Source of the DNA: Marisa cornuarietis
Lineage: Eukaryota > Mollusca > Gastropoda > Architaenioglossa > Ampullariidae
Length of the DNA: 64,000 bases
Assembly: GCA_004794655.1 (NCBI GenBank)
Contig: SMMW01000033.1
Location: forward strand, 747,501 to 811,500
Reading direction: 5' to 3'
Shown here: positions 62,401-64,000 of the stretch, in pieces
Position numbering within the stretch: position 1 is the stretch's first letter
Layout of the letters: each line of letters begins with the position of its first letter
Notes under the pieces: model-generated
Seen by the model: the letters and a program-made list of their open reading frames with translations, nothing else
Database searches by the model: none
Told to the model about the DNA's origin: nothing
Made by a program: the position numbers and the translations under genes

Positions 62401-62633
62401 TGCAGTTTAAAGTTACAGCTTTCAATTTATTATCCCACGAAGTCTTTCCTTGAAGTAGCATGTACTGTACATACTGTACTGCATGTTATTAATACTATTT
62501 GCCATATGTAGCTATGGCTTATGCCTTTGTCATTTTCATCCAAATTACTGATGAAATATTTACTTTTTTCAGGTCAGTTGATGAACATCTTGTGGTGACA
62601 GAAGTAGACAAAGGGAGTGTTGCTGCTGAAGAT
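56447..62633 (+). CDS. RUN domain plus PDZ-like domain protein, ten coding exons, 3' end beyond window
   Basis: I assembled ten exons: 56447-56483, 57510-57617, 58056-58116, 59017-59068, 59835-59942, 60500-60548, 60886-60944, 61198-61233, 62249-62301 and 62573-62633. All have AG acceptors and GT donors. Their lengths sum to 624 nt, 208 codons without a stop, and every intron phase matches. RUN hallmarks appear in order: HPLLKLMK (about residue 5), LCQILEDIFRVGLL (about 35), DYWTVFYKLVQ (about 60), TDQGRGRLFLRACL (about 90), YYDSNSSIL (about 124) and LNLKNGSFLDETW (about 155). A PDZ-like start follows: DALGVHFQ with a variant carboxylate-binding loop, then LVVTEVDKGSVAAED. RUN domains commonly act in effectors of small GTPases of the Rab/Rap class in membrane traffic; PDZ domains bind C-terminal peptides. 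A trafficking or cytoskeletal adaptor role is therefore inferred. The ATG has a purine at -3; further 5' exons are not excluded. I do not recognise a named orthologue. Confidence 0.85.
57040..57420 (+). mobile_element. L2/CR1-like LINE 3' tail in intron 1
   Basis: Broken frames show YLSELTPTCTPS, the motif that follows reverse transcriptase in L2/CR1-like LINEs. The 3' end has the family-type sequence GCACTATATAAATGC followed by a TTATTGTTATTATGA tail. The copy is 5' truncated and inactive, in the sense orientation of the host gene. The left boundary is approximate. Confidence 0.65.
57510..57617 (+). CDS. RUN-PDZ gene, coding exon 2
   Basis: The acceptor is gtaccag and the donor gtgagt. The frame gives VSVLELHKEVG, then DSNPKLLPLCQILEDIFRVG, the conserved RUN block usually seen as LCxxLExxLxHGL. 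The exon leaves one base (phase 1). The acceptor has a weak pyrimidine tract because a (GT)n run lies just upstream. Confidence 0.8.
58056..58116 (+). CDS. RUN-PDZ gene, coding exon 3
   Basis: The acceptor is ttattactcctcag and the donor gtatgt. Entered in phase 1, the frame is NGSWFNKVDYWTVFYKLVQ, matching the aromatic FWxFLExL block of RUN domains. It ends in phase 2, and its AG plus A of exon 4 makes Arg. Confidence 0.8.
59017..59068 (+). CDS. RUN-PDZ gene, coding exon 4
   Basis: The acceptor gttgcatgtgcag opens the frame AGPGVYHLLDFVKECKK and the donor is gtaggc, ending in phase 0. The 52-nt exon restores the frame left by exon 3 exactly. Confidence 0.8.
59395..59829 (+). mobile_element. 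L2/CR1-like LINE 3' tail in intron 4, ending at the exon 5 acceptor
   Basis: The frame LTSSSDDPLLTIPVTRTTTY, then IFSYCAVKQWNYLP and ALKTHLFLKCYS ending in a stop, is the conserved end of ORF2 in this LINE group. It runs about 65 codons without a break. A roughly 230-bp 3' UTR and the tail TTATTATTTATTATTATG follow, six bases before the exon 5 AG. The copy is 5' truncated and not functional. The left boundary is approximate. Confidence 0.75.
59835..59942 (+). CDS. RUN-PDZ gene, coding exon 5 (GRGR block)
   Basis: It encodes TLTDQGRGRLFLRACL, then VKGQLACAVRLLRSDAVVLA, the most diagnostic RUN block (family form GxGRAWxRxAL). The exon is 108 nt, phase 0 at both ends, with donor gtaagt. Its acceptor tatgcttcag lies directly after the TTATTATTTATTATTATG tail of a LINE fragment. 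Confidence 0.88.
60500..60548 (+). CDS. RUN-PDZ gene, coding exon 6
   Basis: The acceptor ttttttcctcattttcag is strong. The frame TYYDSNSSILRNDILT continues the RUN domain, with YY at the usual aromatic pair. It ends in phase 1; the donor gtttgt is weaker than its neighbours. Confidence 0.78.
60886..60944 (+). CDS. RUN-PDZ gene, coding exon 7
   Basis: Entered in phase 1 after ctgtgttgcag, it reads EIFLSLVEEVQRITFRLNLK and ends in phase 0 at gtaccc. The amphipathic helix fits the C-terminal part of a RUN domain. Other frames here meet stops when joined to exon 6. Confidence 0.75.
61198..61233 (+). CDS. RUN-PDZ gene, microexon 8 (36 nt)
   Basis: This 12-codon exon encodes NGSFLDETWELA between tacctaaaccag and gtaagt, phase 0 on both sides. 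Joined to exon 7 it completes the LNLKNGSFLDETW motif that closes the RUN fold. Its length is a multiple of three, so skipping would keep the frame. Confidence 0.75.
62249..62301 (+). CDS. RUN-PDZ gene, coding exon 9 (PDZ start)
   Basis: It encodes ELRDYEFVPCDALGVHFQ after acceptor atcttcag, with donor gtaagt in phase 2. ALGVHFQ sits where PDZ domains have their GLGF-type loop. Confidence 0.8.
62573..62633 (+). CDS. RUN-PDZ gene, coding exon 10 (PDZ middle)
   Basis: It begins after tttacttttttcag and encodes SVDEHLVVTEVDKGSVAAED, the PDZ strand C and the xxGSxA segment. It ends in phase 0 at gtgtgt. The second half of the PDZ domain (usually DxIxxGDxLxxxNG) is not seen before the LINE and must lie beyond position 64000. 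Confidence 0.8.
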
Positions 62634-62689
62634 GTGTGTATCTGTTTGGCAATCTGTGTCTCTGTCCCCTAATCCCTGCTTTTTCCTCA

Positions 62690-64000
62690 CGAGACAAATT
62701 TTAGACAAGGAACTAAAACCCTGTCTTGAAAGTATCGTAATTATAAAGGAACTGATAACCCATTATAACTACTTTTGGCATTACCAAATGCTTCTCTCAA
62801 GTCTGGGCACTTTCCTCTCGAGTTCAGGTTGGCTATTGTTTGCCAGCTTATAAAGAATCCGTTTTTAGATCACAACTGCTTAAGCAATTACACACCAGTT
62901 TCAAACCTGTCCTTTCTGTCTAAGGTTCTGGAAAAGATTGTTCTTTCCCAGCTTATGGTACAGTCAGCCTATAGAAAAGGCCATGGTACTGAGTCTGCAC
63001 TTCTAAAAGTTGTGAATGATCTACTCCTCAGTGCTGACAATGACAAAGTGTCATCTCTGGCGTTGTTAGACTTGTCAGCTGCATTTGATACTGTTGATCA
63101 TTCTATACTTCTAAACAGACTTCTGCATTCTTTTGGTATTCATAATGTTACTTAATTGTCCTGGTTTTGATCATATCTTATTGGCCGTACCCAGACTGTA
63201 TGTGTGAATGGTTTTTACTCAGATGCATCTGTCCTGAGATATAGTGTCCAGCAGAGATTTGTATTGGGTTCAGTACTTTTTGTGTTATATACCTCCTCTC
63301 TGTCTGAAGTTATGTCACCCCATGCCGTTTTACATGTGAGTTATGCTGATGATATACAGCTGTATCAGTCAGGTCCACTTTCTGAACTCTTTGGACTACT
63401 GACATGGATGCAGGAATGCATAGATGATGTAAAGTCCTGGATACTCAAAAACAGACTGCAACTGAATGATGATAAGACTGAACTGCTACTTACTTGTCCC
63501 AAGAAATTTCTGATTCATCTTTCTCTCCTTCAGTCTCTGTCTATAAAGAACTCAACTATTCCTTTCTCTACCTCTGTCCGCAGCTTGGGTGTCATTCTCG
63601 ATCAGAGTTTGACTTTTCATCTGCATATTTCTCATGTCTGTAGAACTGCTTACCTTGAACTTCACAGGATCAGTACCATTCATCACTATTTCACCACTGA
63701 TGCAACTAAAATTCTAATCTCTGCCTTTGTGCTGTCGAGGATGGACTATTGTAATTCTCTTTTAGCTAGATTTGCCTCATCTGCAAACCATCTAGATATA
63801 TATGAACATATATCACCTATCATATGTTCTCTTCACTGGCTGCCACAAACTTTTCACTTTGACTTACTCTGCTGTTTCTAGCCCTGATCCTCAGTACCTC
63901 TCCGAACTCACTTCCATCTATGCACCCGCACAACTTCTTCGTTCATCTTCTGACAGCTAGCTTCTGCAAGTCTCACTAGCTAAGACAAAGACATGGAGAC
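62690..64000 (+). mobile_element. L2/CR1-like LINE ORF2 (reverse transcriptase) fragment in intron 10, cut by window edge
   Basis: Two frames cover most of the RT domain. At 62775-63155 are LSNYTPVSNLSFLSKVLEK, the finger motif HGTESALLKVVNDLL and the catalytic block ALLDLSAAFDTVDHSILL. At 63204-63881 are SYADDIQLYQ (the YADD catalytic motif), LNDDKTELL, RSLGVILDQSLTF and SRMDYCNSLL. About ten residues are missing after LSQL, stops occur near 63155 and 63881, and the usual GVPQGSVLGP has decayed to VQQRFVLGSVL. No endonuclease domain or ORF1 is present. It is an inactive, 5'-truncated copy, sense to the host gene. YLSELTS and LLRSSSDS follow RT up to about 63960. Confidence 0.88.

Overview
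This is eukaryotic, almost certainly animal, genomic DNA. It shows short exons with GT-AG introns, non-LTR retrotransposons, tRNA-derived SINEs with target-site duplications, MITEs, and very many (CA)n/(GT)n microsatellites. The SINE structure (tRNA head, a 3' domain ending in GGCGTAAAAC, variable tail) and the microsatellite load fit a mollusc, perhaps a gastropod. That placement is inference; no gene here fixes the species. There are no bacterial-type operons, rRNA genes or CRISPR arrays.

Layout. From 1 to about 56.4 kb the window is intergenic or deep-intronic DNA. Nearly all open frames there are short and explained by chance or by microsatellites. The recognisable content is mobile DNA: a tRNA-SINE near 8.4 kb, a minus-strand LINE 3' half at 16.2-16.9 kb, related SINE copies at 27.6, 28.1-28.3, 41.2, 48.8 and 51.5 kb, two adjacent MITEs at 32.5-33.3 kb, a decayed LINE at 35.2-36.1 kb, a hairpin MITE at 52.9 kb and an inverted repeat at 53.7-54.1 kb. 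Minisatellites lie at 39.4 kb (35-bp unit) and 52.3 kb (about 63-bp unit). Four possible orphan exons (31.1 kb minus, 33.8 kb plus, 38.5-38.8 kb minus, 45.4-45.7 kb minus) have partial support only.

From 56.4 kb to the right edge lies the one well-supported gene. Ten plus-strand coding exons (56447-62633) have fully compatible intron phases and give 208 stop-free codons. They encode an N-terminal RUN domain followed by the first half of a PDZ-like domain, and the gene continues past the window. Introns 1, 4 and 10 each carry a sense-strand, 5'-truncated L2/CR1-like LINE. The intron 4 copy ends a few bases before the exon 5 splice acceptor. The intron 10 copy keeps recognisable reverse transcriptase, including the YADD motif, and runs off the right edge.

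The most useful results are the reconstructed RUN-PDZ gene, the two SINE insertions with perfect 13-14 bp duplications, and the MITE pair with 8- and 9-bp duplications. I found no clear sign of a wholly new biological system. All comparisons are from reading and memory; no alignment or database search was run.
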